From Aequorivita sp. UBA3180 (GTDB lineage Bacteria > Bacteroidota > Bacteroidia > Flavobacteriales > Flavobacteriaceae): a DNA stretch of 47,694 bases. The DNA lies in contig DEXQ01000014.1 in the NCBI GenBank assembly GCA_002364215.1, positions 19,630-67,323 of the forward strand. The letters run 5' to 3'. The first letter of the stretch is position 1. Every line of letters starts with the position of its first letter. Under the pieces are notes generated by a model. It was not told the DNA's origin. It ran no database searches and was given only the letters and a program-made list of their open reading frames with translations. Both the position numbers and the translations under genes were made by a program. Positions 1 through 7,776 of this stretch are shown piece after piece.

Positions 1-1
1 T

Positions 2-64
2 TGTCGGTTGTCGGTTGTCGGTTCGGTAAAAAAACATTTCACATTTCTAATTTCACATTTTTAA
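2..64. repeat. Heptamer tandem array plus 14-bp duplication
   Basis: The unit TGTCGGT is repeated three times from position 2 to 22, and may continue beyond the window edge. Directly after an A-run, a 14-bp word starting TTTCACATTT occurs twice in tandem (37-50 and 51-64, one mismatch). The stretch has no coding capacity and ends just before the first gene. Confidence 0.85.
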
Positions 65-79
65 TTTCCCAATTCAAAT

Positions 80-1138
80 ATGATTAACCTTTTCAGTACC
101 CACATCGCATCCCTTTCCATCCACAGAGTGGGCAACAAAAGCCGGAACGAAGCTGTTTTTCTTTCTGCGGAACCTTATAAAATGGACGATGAAATTACGC
201 CACTTTTAAAGGAATTTTTTCTGAAACCTTTTCGCGATAAAGAAGAAAATTACTTTCAGTTTACGCACGAAGCTGATTTGGAATTTCACGAATTGTACAA
301 CAGTGCAAACAAAATTTTTGACAATCCGCAGAACATTCACGAAGAGAGCCGAAAAATTGCGACCTATCTATACAACCAATCCGAACATCCGCATATTAAA
401 AGTGGCGAAGTGTATATAGCCTATCTGGAAAATGTACAGTTGGACAACGTGAAAATGGATGCCATCGGCATTTTTAAAAGTGAATTGAAACAGGATTTCC
501 TTCAATTTGCCGAGGAAGGTAATCAATTGGAAGCGATGCTTCAGCACGGGGTTAGTTTAAATAAATTGGACAAAGGCTGTATCATTTTCAATTCAAAAAA
601 AGAAAAGGGATATAAAATTCTTTCAGTGGACAGCAATCGTTACGATGCCCGTTATTGGTTGGAAAGTTTTCTTGGGGTAGAGGCTTTTGCAGACGATAAT
701 TTCTACACTAAAAAATATCTAAAATTCTGTCAGGATTTTGCAAAGGATGTGGTGCTACCTGCGGAAGATAAAAAACAGGAAGTGATGTTTATGAACCGTG
801 CGGTGAACCATTTTGCCAAAAATGACAATTTTGAGGAAACCGCTTTTATGAACGAAGTGATTGACAATCCAGATTTGTTGCCGGAATTTCGTCATTATAA
901 AACCGAAAAAGCGCCTAAGTACAGTATCGAGGATCTAACAACCTTCCCTATTGCCAATACGGCCGTTACTGCTGCCCGCAAAAAAATAAAAAACGTCATA
1001 AATCTGGATACGAACATCCAGATCAAATTGGACTTTATCAACCCTGAGAGTGCTGAAAAATTTGTGGAAAAAGGATGGGACGAGGAGAAGCAGATGTATT
1101 ATTATTTGGTCTATTTCAATAAGGAACAGAAATCGTAG
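80..1138 (+). CDS. Nucleoid-associated protein, NdpA/YejK family
   Basis: This 352-residue protein resembles the 37-kDa nucleoid-associated family (NdpA/YejK), which binds double-stranded DNA in the cytoplasm. The family opening is visible: an N-terminal segment with a conserved 'SIHRVGNKSRNE' region, a long acidic middle, and a C-terminal domain ending 'YYYLVYFNKE'. Length is close to the usual 330-350. There is no signal peptide or membrane segment. The ATG at 80 follows an AT-rich spacer of tandem words, and no convincing ribosome binding site is seen, as is usual in Bacteroidota. The gene converges on recQ, and its stop codon lies inside a 28-bp perfect palindrome. The exact role in Flavobacteriaceae is inferred from the family. 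Confidence 0.8.
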   Translation: MINLFSTHIASLSIHRVGNKSRNEAVFLSAEPYKMDDEITPLLKEFFLKPFRDKEENYFQFTHEADLEFHELYNSANKIFDNPQNIHEESRKIATYLYNQSEHPHIKSGEVYIAYLENVQLDNVKMDAIGIFKSELKQDFLQFAEEGNQLEAMLQHGVSLNKLDKGCIIFNSKKEKGYKILSVDSNRYDARYWLESFLGVEAFADDNFYTKKYLKFCQDFAKDVVLPAEDKKQEVMFMNRAVNHFAKNDNFEETAFMNEVIDNPDLLPEFRHYKTEKAPKYSIEDLTTFPIANTAVTAARKKIKNVINLDTNIQIKLDFINPESAEKFVEKGWDEEKQMYYYLVYFNKEQKS

Positions 1139-1162
1139 AGACGCACGGCCGTGCGTCTCTAC
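1135..1162. repeat. 28-bp perfect palindrome between convergent genes
   Basis: The left arm GTAGAGACGCACGG is followed directly by its exact reverse complement, with no loop. The TAG stop codon of the upstream gene (1136-1138) lies in the left arm, and the end of recQ is 7 bp beyond the right arm. No T-tract follows on either strand, so it is not a canonical terminator, although it could fold in RNA from both genes. It resembles dispersed palindromic elements of the GTAGAGACG...CGTCTCTAC form seen in other bacterial genomes. Confidence 0.9.
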
Positions 1163-1168
1163 GTGCGG

Positions 1169-3361
1169 TCAATTCCCAACCTCACTAATAAACTTAATAC
1201 GATACAGCCGCAGTTCCTCTTCATCATAGTCGCCGTCAAATTCTTCGAGGGCTTCTTCAATTTTATCAGTTTTTGCTTCTAAGAAATATTCGTGAATTTC
1301 TTCCTGTTGGTCTTCATCCAACACCTCATCAATCCAATAGTCAATATTCAGCTTGGTGCCGCTGTACACAATGGCTTCCATTTCCTTAATAAACTCTGGC
1401 ATTTCGAGGCCTTTGGCGTTGGCTATGTCTGGTAAGGCAAGCTTTCGGTCCACATTCTGAATGATATATAGTTTGAGGGAACTATTACTGCCCGTTGATT
1501 TCACAACAAAATCCTCGGGGCGTATAATGTCGTTTTCCTCCACATAATTTTGGATAAGTTTTAAAAACGGCTTGCCGTATTTTTTGGCTTTTCCTTCCCC
1601 TACTCCGTGAACATTGGAAAGTTCTTCCATAGTTACGGGGTATTTAAGCGCCATGTCCTCCAGGGATGGCTCCTGAAAAATCACAAATGGGGGCAGATCC
1701 AAATCGTGTGCTACCTTTTTTAATTCGGCCTTTAAAAGTTTGAAAAGGTTTTCATCTGCGGCATCACCACCTTTTTTGGTCCCGACAATCACATCATCAT
1801 TGGCATCCTTAAAAGAATGGTCTTCCGTCATCATAAAGGATGTGGGCGATTTTATAAATTTCTTTCCTTCTGCGGTTAAATGAATCACGCCATAGGTTTC
1901 AATATCTTTTTTCAAATATCCTGCTACCAATAACTGACGCAGCAATGCGATCCAATAAGCGCTTTCATGGTTTGCTCCAGAGCCAAAGTATTCCTGGGCG
2001 TCGGTTCTGTGGGATTTTATGAGCGCATTTACTTTGCCTACCAAAACATGTACTATTTCCTTACTTTTATATTGTTCGTTGGTTTTTGAAACCACTTCCA
2101 ATAGTTGTTTGGCATCCTCCTTTGCTTCGTGCTTCTTTTTGGGATGGCGCATATTGTCGTCCATCATACCACCCTCCCCCGTTTCATTGTCAAATTCTTC
2201 CCCAAAATAATGAAGGATGAACTTTCTTCGGGAAATGGATGTTTCGGCAAAAGCTACCACTTCCTGCAAAAGGGCATGGCCTATTTCCTGTTCGGCAACG
2301 GGCTTTCCGCTCATGAACTTTTCAAGTTTCTCTATGTCTTTATAACTATAGAATGCAAGACAGTGTCCTTCGCCACCGTCACGGCCCGCTCGTCCAGTTT
2401 CTTGGTAGTAGCTTTCAATACTTTTTGGAATATCATTATGAATAACGAAACGAACATCCGGTTTGTCAATTCCCATTCCAAAAGCGATTGTCGCAACCAC
2501 CACATCTACATCTTCCATCAAGAACATATCCTGATGTTTTACGCGGGTTTTGCCATCAAGGCCAGCGTGATAGGGTACAGCTTTAATACCGTTGACCTGT
2601 AGCGTTTGCGCCAACTCTTCCACTCTTTTTCTGCTCAAGCAATAAATAATACCACTTTTGCCCTCGTTTTGTTTTACAAAACGAATAATGTCAGAATCAA
2701 CATTTTTGGTTTTGGGACGTATTTCGTAATAAAGATTTGGTCTGTTGAAGGAAGCCTTGAAGGTATTGGCATCCTGCATATTGAGGTTTTTCAATATATC
2801 TTCCTGCACCTTTGGCGTTGCCGTAGCGGTAAGTCCGATGATTGGAATATCATTGCCAATACGCTGGATAATGCTTTTAAGATTTCGGTATTCTGGCCTA
2901 AAATCGTGACCCCACTCGCTGATACAATGGGCTTCATCAATTGCCATAAAAGAAATTTTCTGGGTTTGCAGAAAATCTACATATTCTTCTTTTGTTAATG
3001 ATTCGGGTGCAACGTAAAGTAACTTAGTTACTCCGTTGGCAATGTCGTTTTTCACTCTTTTTACCTCGGTTTTATTGAGGGAAGAATTTAATACGTGCGC
3101 TATGCCTTCTTCGGAAGAAAGGGAACGCAGGGCGTCCACTTGATTTTTCATTAATGCAATAAGTGGGGAAACTACTATAGCTGTACCATCCTGCATAAGT
3201 GCCGGAAGCTGGTAACAAAGCGATTTTCCTCCGCCTGTAGGCATGACCACAAAGGTATTATGGCCATTGAGGATGCTTTTGACCACTTCCTCCTGCAAGC
3301 CTTTAAATCTTGTAAATCCAAAATATTTTTTCAGGGCTGCGTAAATATCAAATTCTGCCAC
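1169..3361 (-). CDS. recQ: ATP-dependent DNA helicase RecQ
   Basis: A 730-residue RecQ-family 3'-5' helicase for recombination and replication-fork repair. Visible motifs are Walker A PTGGGKS (residues 41-47), DEAH box with 'DEAHCISEWGHDFR' (from 142), the 'GLTATAT' motif III, and 'QETGRAGRDG' motif VI. A winged-helix RQC region and an HRDC-like domain ('MEELSNVHGVGEGKAKKYG') follow. The C-terminus is longer than in E. coli RecQ (about 610) and acidic. Oddly, the region after 'HYFGEEFD' (about 387-405), where E. coli RecQ has a CxxCxxC zinc cluster, contains no cysteine. The start follows the usual RecQ opening. The gene is divergent from kdsD, about 200 bp away. The helicase call is secure; recQ is used in the family sense. 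Confidence 0.95.
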   Translation of the reverse strand: MAEFDIYAALKKYFGFTRFKGLQEEVVKSILNGHNTFVVMPTGGGKSLCYQLPALMQDGTAIVVSPLIALMKNQVDALRSLSSEEGIAHVLNSSLNKTEVKRVKNDIANGVTKLLYVAPESLTKEEYVDFLQTQKISFMAIDEAHCISEWGHDFRPEYRNLKSIIQRIGNDIPIIGLTATATPKVQEDILKNLNMQDANTFKASFNRPNLYYEIRPKTKNVDSDIIRFVKQNEGKSGIIYCLSRKRVEELAQTLQVNGIKAVPYHAGLDGKTRVKHQDMFLMEDVDVVVATIAFGMGIDKPDVRFVIHNDIPKSIESYYQETGRAGRDGGEGHCLAFYSYKDIEKLEKFMSGKPVAEQEIGHALLQEVVAFAETSISRRKFILHYFGEEFDNETGEGGMMDDNMRHPKKKHEAKEDAKQLLEVVSKTNEQYKSKEIVHVLVGKVNALIKSHRTDAQEYFGSGANHESAYWIALLRQLLVAGYLKKDIETYGVIHLTAEGKKFIKSPTSFMMTEDHSFKDANDDVIVGTKKGGDAADENLFKLLKAELKKVAHDLDLPPFVIFQEPSLEDMALKYPVTMEELSNVHGVGEGKAKKYGKPFLKLIQNYVEENDIIRPEDFVVKSTGSNSSLKLYIIQNVDRKLALPDIANAKGLEMPEFIKEMEAIVYSGTKLNIDYWIDEVLDEDQQEEIHEYFLEAKTDKIEEALEEFDGDYDEEELRLYRIKFISEVGN

Positions 3362-3406
3362 GCTGCTTGGGTTTTTAGGGATACTTCAGTTTTAGCCAAC
3401 AATACA

Positions 3407-3436
3407 TTGTTTTACAGATTAACAATTGTAATTTTG
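3407..3436 (+). promoter_or_regulatory. Bacteroidota-type promoter for kdsD-tatC
   Basis: A -7 box TAATTTTG (3429-3436, consensus TAnnTTTG) is preceded by TTG at 3407-3409 with a 19-bp spacer, the spacing expected for the Bacteroidota housekeeping sigma factor. It predicts a leader of about 120 nt before kdsD. Confidence 0.55.
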
Positions 3437-3564
3437 CAACCGTATTATGTTGACTGCATCTTAAAAGAAAAAGTTTCTATATTAAGATTTCTGAATTGTG
3501 TTAAATTCTATTCTAAATATACTAATTTCTGAAACAGTTACAAACATTCAAAAGCATTAAAATT

Positions 3565-4530
3565 TTGAACAAGCAAGAGAGAATCATTTCCGTAGCGAAA
3601 AACACCATAGAAACTGAAAGTAAAGCTATTGCAAATCTGGCCCATTTGGTAAATGAGGAATTTGCTGGTGCGGTTGATTATATATACAATTCCAAAGGCA
3701 GGGTGATTGTTACCGGAATTGGCAAGAGCGCCAATATTGCAACCAAAATTGTTGCCACCCTTAACTCCACAGGTACGCCGTCCATTTTTATGCACGCTGC
3801 TGATGCCATCCACGGCGATTTAGGAACAATTCAAGAAAACGATACTGTAATATGTATCTCAAAAAGTGGAAATACTCCTGAAATAAAAGTACTTGTTCCC
3901 CTAATAAAAGCTATTGACAATAAATTAATTGCCATAACAGGTAACGGAGAATCCTTTTTGGGACAGCAGGCAGATTTTGTTTTAAATGCATATGTTGAAA
4001 AAGAAGCCTGCCCCAATAACCTTGCACCTACCACTAGCACTACTGCGCAATTGGTTATTGGCGATGCCCTGGCAATGTGTCTCTTAGACCTTCGTGGTTT
4101 TTCGAGCAAGGATTTTGCAAAGTTCCATCCGGGCGGTTCCTTGGGGAAAAAATTATACTTAAGGGTTAGCAACCTTACTTCCTTAAATGAAAAACCACAG
4201 GTAAGTCCCGATACTGATGTGAAAAAAGTAATCGTAGAAATTTCAGAAAAAATGCTAGGCGTAACTGCCGTAGTTGAAAATAATGAAATTGTAGGAATTA
4301 TTACAGATGGAGATTTACGTCGCATGTTGACAAAAACCGATAGCTTTGCAGGACTGACCGCAAAAGATATTATGACCCATAATCCTAAGAAAATAGCCAA
4401 CAACGCTATGGCGGTAGAGGCCATGGAAATGATGGACAACTTCGGTATCACGCAAATTCTTGCCGAGGACAAAGGAAAATATAGTGGCGTAGTACATATC
4501 CATAATCTCACCAAAGAGGGAATTATATAA
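3565..4530 (+). CDS. kdsD: D-arabinose 5-phosphate isomerase (KpsF/GutQ/KdsD family)
   Basis: This 321-residue cytoplasmic enzyme should interconvert ribulose 5-phosphate and arabinose 5-phosphate, the first step towards Kdo for lipopolysaccharide. An N-terminal SIS domain (about 35-170) carries 'VTGIGKSANIATK' and 'ISKSGNTPE'. Two CBS domains follow (about 205-315; 'GIITDGDLRRML', 'DIMTHNPKKI'). Size and order match KdsD/KpsF (about 320-330). The start is TTG; no ATG upstream fits, and the N-terminus matches the family. The stop TAA shares one base with the tatC ATG, so translation is probably coupled. Followed by tatC, an AhpD-like gene and lptB, the context supports a role in outer-membrane building. 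Confidence 0.9.
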   Translation: MNKQERIISVAKNTIETESKAIANLAHLVNEEFAGAVDYIYNSKGRVIVTGIGKSANIATKIVATLNSTGTPSIFMHAADAIHGDLGTIQENDTVICISKSGNTPEIKVLVPLIKAIDNKLIAITGNGESFLGQQADFVLNAYVEKEACPNNLAPTTSTTAQLVIGDALAMCLLDLRGFSSKDFAKFHPGGSLGKKLYLRVSNLTSLNEKPQVSPDTDVKKVIVEISEKMLGVTAVVENNEIVGIITDGDLRRMLTKTDSFAGLTAKDIMTHNPKKIANNAMAVEAMEMMDNFGITQILAEDKGKYSGVVHIHNLTKEGII

Positions 4531-5372
4531 TGAAGAAAATAGGTTCCCCAGAAAAAGAAATGTCCTTTTTGGACCATTTGGAAGAGCTGCGCTGGCACCT
4601 TATACGTTCTACCATTGCCGTTGTTCTCTTGGCTTTGGGTGCATTTATTTTAAAGGACTTTATATTTGACACCCTTATTTTCGGGCCCAAGCGTCCAGAT
4701 TTTCCAACTTATAGAATGTTCTGTAGTATTTCGCGCTCGCTGGGAATGGACACCTTCTGTTTTCAGGAAATGCCTTTCCGTATTCAAAGTAGAACTATGG
4801 CCGGGCAGTTTTCCGCACATATGTGGACTTCAATTTATGCAGGTATAATTGTGGCTTTCCCTTATATTCTGTATGAGTTTTGGAAATTTATTAGCCCAGG
4901 CTTAAAAGAAAAAGAGCGCAAGAGCAGTCGCGGGTTTATCGTTATTGCCTCCCTACTTTTCTTTTTGGGCGTATTGTTTGGGTATTATCTTATCACTCCA
5001 CTTTCAATCAATTTCTTGGGAAGTTATCAAGTGAGCAAGGAAGTATTTAACGACTTTGATTTGGACAGTTATATTTCATTGGTGCGTACTTCAGTATTGG
5101 CCTGTGGAATTGTTTTTGAATTGCCAATCATTATGTACATCCTTACAAAAATTGGATTGGTAACCCCCGAAATCCTTCGGAAATACCGCAAATTTGCCTT
5201 GATTATCGTACTGATCCTTTCAGCAGTAATTACCCCGCCCGATATTGTAAGCCAGGTAATTGTTGCCATCCCGATACTTATTCTTTATGAAGTGAGTATC
5301 TATATTTCAAAGATTGTAATAAGGAATCAAAAGAGAGAGGAAAGAAGAAGGAAGAAAGAGAATAATATTTAG
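4530..5372 (+). CDS. tatC: Twin-arginine translocase subunit TatC
   Basis: A 280-residue inner-membrane protein, the receptor for twin-arginine signal peptides in export of folded proteins. The TatC opening 'MSFLDHLEELRWHLIRS' starts at residue 11. About six hydrophobic segments follow, with 'SPGLKEKERKSSRGFI' and 'FELPIIMYILTKIGLVTPEILRKYRKFALIIVLILSAVITPPD', both characteristic of the family. The first periplasmic loop (about 50-105) is longer than in E. coli TatC and contains two cysteines. The C-terminus is a basic tail. The ATG overlaps the kdsD stop by one base. No tatA/B is present in this window. Confidence 0.95.
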   Translation: MKKIGSPEKEMSFLDHLEELRWHLIRSTIAVVLLALGAFILKDFIFDTLIFGPKRPDFPTYRMFCSISRSLGMDTFCFQEMPFRIQSRTMAGQFSAHMWTSIYAGIIVAFPYILYEFWKFISPGLKEKERKSSRGFIVIASLLFFLGVLFGYYLITPLSINFLGSYQVSKEVFNDFDLDSYISLVRTSVLACGIVFELPIIMYILTKIGLVTPEILRKYRKFALIIVLILSAVITPPDIVSQVIVAIPILILYEVSIYISKIVIRNQKREERRRKKENNI

Positions 5373-5400
5373 GCTTTTGGCTTTTGAAAAAATAAAAATT

Positions 5401-5751
5401 ATGAAAGAAAATATTGTAGAAGAATTCAATGCTTATCGCGGAAAGATGAACGAGAAGATGCTTGAGGATAACAACAAGATCATTAAGCGTATTTTCAATC
5501 TGGATACAAATGCCTATATGGAAGGGGTGCTTCCGAAGAAAACAAAGGAATTGCTGGGCTTGGGAAATTCGTTGGTTCTTCGTTGCGATGATTGCGTCCG
5601 TTACCATTTGGAAGAGTGTTACAAACTGGGCTTGACCAAGGAAGAAGTGGTTGAAGGGATGAGCATTTCACTTTTAATTGGCGGAACAATTGTAATTCCC
5701 CATCTGCGTAGGGCTTTTGAATATTGGGAGGCCTTGGAGGCAGAAAAATAA
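5401..5751 (+). CDS. Carboxymuconolactone decarboxylase/AhpD-like protein
   Basis: A 116-residue protein of the CMD/AhpD-like family. It carries the redox signature CxxCxxxH: Cys62, Cys65 and His69 in 'LRCDDCVRYHLEE'. AhpD-like members use this pair as a peroxidase or thiol-relay centre, so an antioxidant role is more likely than decarboxylase activity. The start chosen is the ATG at 5401; an in-frame TTG at 5377 lies 4 bp after the tatC stop but would add unconserved residues. The short gap after tatC suggests the same transcript. The substrate is unknown. Confidence 0.8.
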   Translation: MKENIVEEFNAYRGKMNEKMLEDNNKIIKRIFNLDTNAYMEGVLPKKTKELLGLGNSLVLRCDDCVRYHLEECYKLGLTKEEVVEGMSISLLIGGTIVIPHLRRAFEYWEALEAEK

Positions 5752-5787
5752 TTGTTAACTTTACCTTTGAGCTTAATAATGTATTAA

Positions 5788-6011
5788 CCATAAAGTCATA
5801 GAGGGCACAAAGAAAGAACTGCCACGAATTCACGAATTATTGATATATTCGTAAGAATGGTTGGGGCAGAACAGAGAACAGAGAACAGAGAACAGAGAAC
5901 AAAGAATAGAGAATAGACTAAAAAAATGAGTCAAACACTGGAAGCTTATTCATGTATGCATTCGTGTTAAAAAACATACAGCCTCGAAAATCATTTGTGT
6001 ATTCGTGGCAA
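5788..6011. repeat. Repeat-rich spacer: CACAAAG word, inverted repeat and heptamer array
   Basis: This spacer between the AhpD-like gene and lptB carries three repeat types. First, a GGCACAAAG word (5804-5812) recurs near 11.75 and 47.36 kb. Second, TGCCACGAAT (5820-5829) and its exact reverse complement (6001-6010) flank about 170 bp. Third, a heptamer array runs from 5872 to 5917: CAGAGAA four times, then CAAAGAA, TAGAGAA and a partial copy. The motif at 5821-5837 recurs, with one mismatch, after lptB at 6777-6793. No gene is seen inside. Confidence 0.8.
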
Positions 6012-6028
6012 AATTTCAATCCTATCAC

Positions 6029-6769
6029 ATGAAGCTAAAAGCTGAAAATTTAATGAAATCCTACAAAGGCCGAAAGGTTGTGAAGGGCATCACTGTGGAA
6101 GTAAACCAAGGTGAAATTGTGGGCTTACTTGGACCGAATGGTGCGGGTAAAACCACTTCATTTTATATGATTGTGGGCTTGATAAAACCAAACGGCGGCA
6201 ATATCTTTTTGGAAGGTACCGAAATCACCAAGTACCCAATGTACAAACGCGCACAGAACGGGATTGGTTATTTGGCGCAGGAAGCTTCGGTTTTTAGGAA
6301 ATTGAGCGTTGAAGACAACATTTTGAGCGTTTTGCAACTTACCAAGCTTTCCAAAAAAGAACAGCGGGCTAAAATGGAATCGCTTATTGAGGAATTTGGT
6401 TTGGGCCACATCCGTAAAAACCGCGGCGATCTTTTGAGCGGTGGGGAAAGACGTAGAACCGAGATTGCACGTGCTTTGGCAACTGACCCACATTTTATAC
6501 TTCTTGATGAACCCTTTGCGGGAGTTGACCCCGTGGCCGTGGAAGACATTCAGCGCATTGTGGCGCAGCTTAAAAACAAAAATATCGGGATTCTTATTAC
6601 CGACCACAACGTACAGGAAACATTGGCAATCACCGACAGAACCTATTTGATGTTTGAGGGAAGCATTCTAAAACACGGAGTACCCGAAGAACTGGCCGCA
6701 GACGAAATGGTGCGGAAAGTATATCTTGGGCAGAATTTTGAACTTCGGAAGAAGAAATTGGAGTTTTAA
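6029..6769 (+). CDS. lptB: LPS export ABC transporter ATP-binding protein LptB
   Basis: This 246-residue cytoplasmic ATPase powers the Lpt machine that extracts lipopolysaccharide from the inner membrane. It has Walker A GPNGAGKT (35-42), Q-loop 'YLAQEASVFRKLSVEDNI', signature LSGGE (136-140), Walker B ILLDEP (157-162) and H-loop His193 in 'ITDHNV'. 'GHIRKNRGDLLSGGERRRTEIARALA' and 'LDEPFAGVDPVAVEDIQ' are specific to LptB. The ATG at 6029 is preferred; an upstream in-frame GTG at 6005 falls in the dispersed repeat. It lies downstream of kdsD, in keeping with a shared LPS theme, but the 277-bp repeat spacer suggests its own promoter. Confidence 0.95.
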   Translation: MKLKAENLMKSYKGRKVVKGITVEVNQGEIVGLLGPNGAGKTTSFYMIVGLIKPNGGNIFLEGTEITKYPMYKRAQNGIGYLAQEASVFRKLSVEDNILSVLQLTKLSKKEQRAKMESLIEEFGLGHIRKNRGDLLSGGERRRTEIARALATDPHFILLDEPFAGVDPVAVEDIQRIVAQLKNKNIGILITDHNVQETLAITDRTYLMFEGSILKHGVPEELAADEMVRKVYLGQNFELRKKKLEF

Positions 6770-6776
6770 TTTTTTC

Positions 6777-6793
6777 GCCACGGATTCACGAAT
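6777..6793. repeat. Second copy of the GCCACGRATTCACGAAT motif
   Basis: The 17-bp GCCACGGATTCACGAAT sits in the gap between the convergent lptB and pssA genes. It differs by one base from 5821-5837 on the other side of lptB, in the same orientation. Confidence 0.75.
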
Positions 6794-6799
6794 GTTTTT

Positions 6800-7549
6800 C
6801 TACTTCTTCACTTTCCAAAATAAGGAAAGCAATATATAGAGTATTATTATAAAAGGGATTGCCAAAAACTTCAGCAGTACCAAAAGCACTACACAAAGAA
6901 TTAAAAATATATAACGCACTGCGTTGCTTTTAAAATCCCAGGTTTTGAATTTGAGGGCAAAAAGGGGTATTTCGGCATTTAAAAGTATGCAGCTCAGCAA
7001 TGTCATTCCTATCAAAAACCACCGGTTTAAAATAATGGTTTCTGCTAATTCGGAATACTGGAACTGCAAGATTAGCGGGAAGCTTAAAATCAATAAAGCA
7101 TTTGCGGGTGTTGGCAAACCAATAAAGCCTGAGGTTTGCCGGGTATCTACGTTGAATTTTGCCAAGCGGTAGGCAGAAGCTATTACTATCAACAACCCGA
7201 TTAACGGTAGATAATTTTTAAAACTTATATTCCATCCTTCCAAAGAAAATGTTTCGGTGAGCGTCTGCATTTGATGGAAATAGGATAAATTCAGCATTTG
7301 GTACATAACAACGCCTGGGGCAACGCCACTGGTAATAACATCTGCCAAAGAGTCAAGCTGAAGGCCCACTTCGCTTTGGGCTTTTAGCAATCTCGCGGCC
7401 AGACCATCAAAAAAGTCGAAGAAAATTCCGAGAAAAACAAAGAAAGAAGCGGTTATCAAATCACCGGATATTGCAAAAAGAATCGCAACGCATCCACAGA
7501 GGATGTTTAGGGAGGTGATGATGTTTGGGATTTGTTTTGATATATTCAT
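6800..7549 (-). CDS. pssA: CDP-diacylglycerol-serine O-phosphatidyltransferase
   Basis: A 249-residue inner-membrane enzyme that joins serine to CDP-diacylglycerol to give phosphatidylserine, the precursor of phosphatidylethanolamine. The CDP-alcohol phosphotransferase signature is complete: 'DGLAARLLKAQSEVGLQLDSLAD', with the DGxxAR...GxxxDxxxD pattern. The opening 'MNISKQIPNIITSLNILCGCVAI' is typical of Bacteroidota PssA. Six to eight hydrophobic helices are visible, ending in a strongly hydrophobic tail. It is convergent with lptB. No psd gene is seen next to it. Confidence 0.92.
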   Translation of the reverse strand: MNISKQIPNIITSLNILCGCVAILFAISGDLITASFFVFLGIFFDFFDGLAARLLKAQSEVGLQLDSLADVITSGVAPGVVMYQMLNLSYFHQMQTLTETFSLEGWNISFKNYLPLIGLLIVIASAYRLAKFNVDTRQTSGFIGLPTPANALLILSFPLILQFQYSELAETIILNRWFLIGMTLLSCILLNAEIPLFALKFKTWDFKSNAVRYIFLILCVVLLVLLKFLAIPFIIILYILLSLFWKVKK

Positions 7550-7588
7550 ATTCTTTATAGCGCAATTTGGAATTTATGATTTAGGCAA

Positions 7589-7637
7589 AACATCCCCTCC
7601 CAACCTCCCCTTCAAAGGGGAGGAGCCTAATAGGAGT
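7589..7637. repeat. ACATCCC...CCTCCCC palindromic repeat, copy 1
   Basis: Contains CCTCCCC-TTCAAA-GGGGAGG (7604-7623), a 7-bp stem with a 6-nt loop, preceded by an ACATCCCCTCCC leader. It is a variant of the two copies near 10.24 and 10.48 kb, in the same orientation. Confidence 0.75.
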
Positions 7638-7776
7638 GGATTTTATAATATCTATTAAGATTAAGTGTAAAAATAACAAAGTATTTCCGTCCAAAGGCAT
7701 TCAAACACAATATGTACATAAATTTAAAGTTTAGTATTCTGTAAAATAGTGCCATATTTGTCCTAAAATTTTAAGC

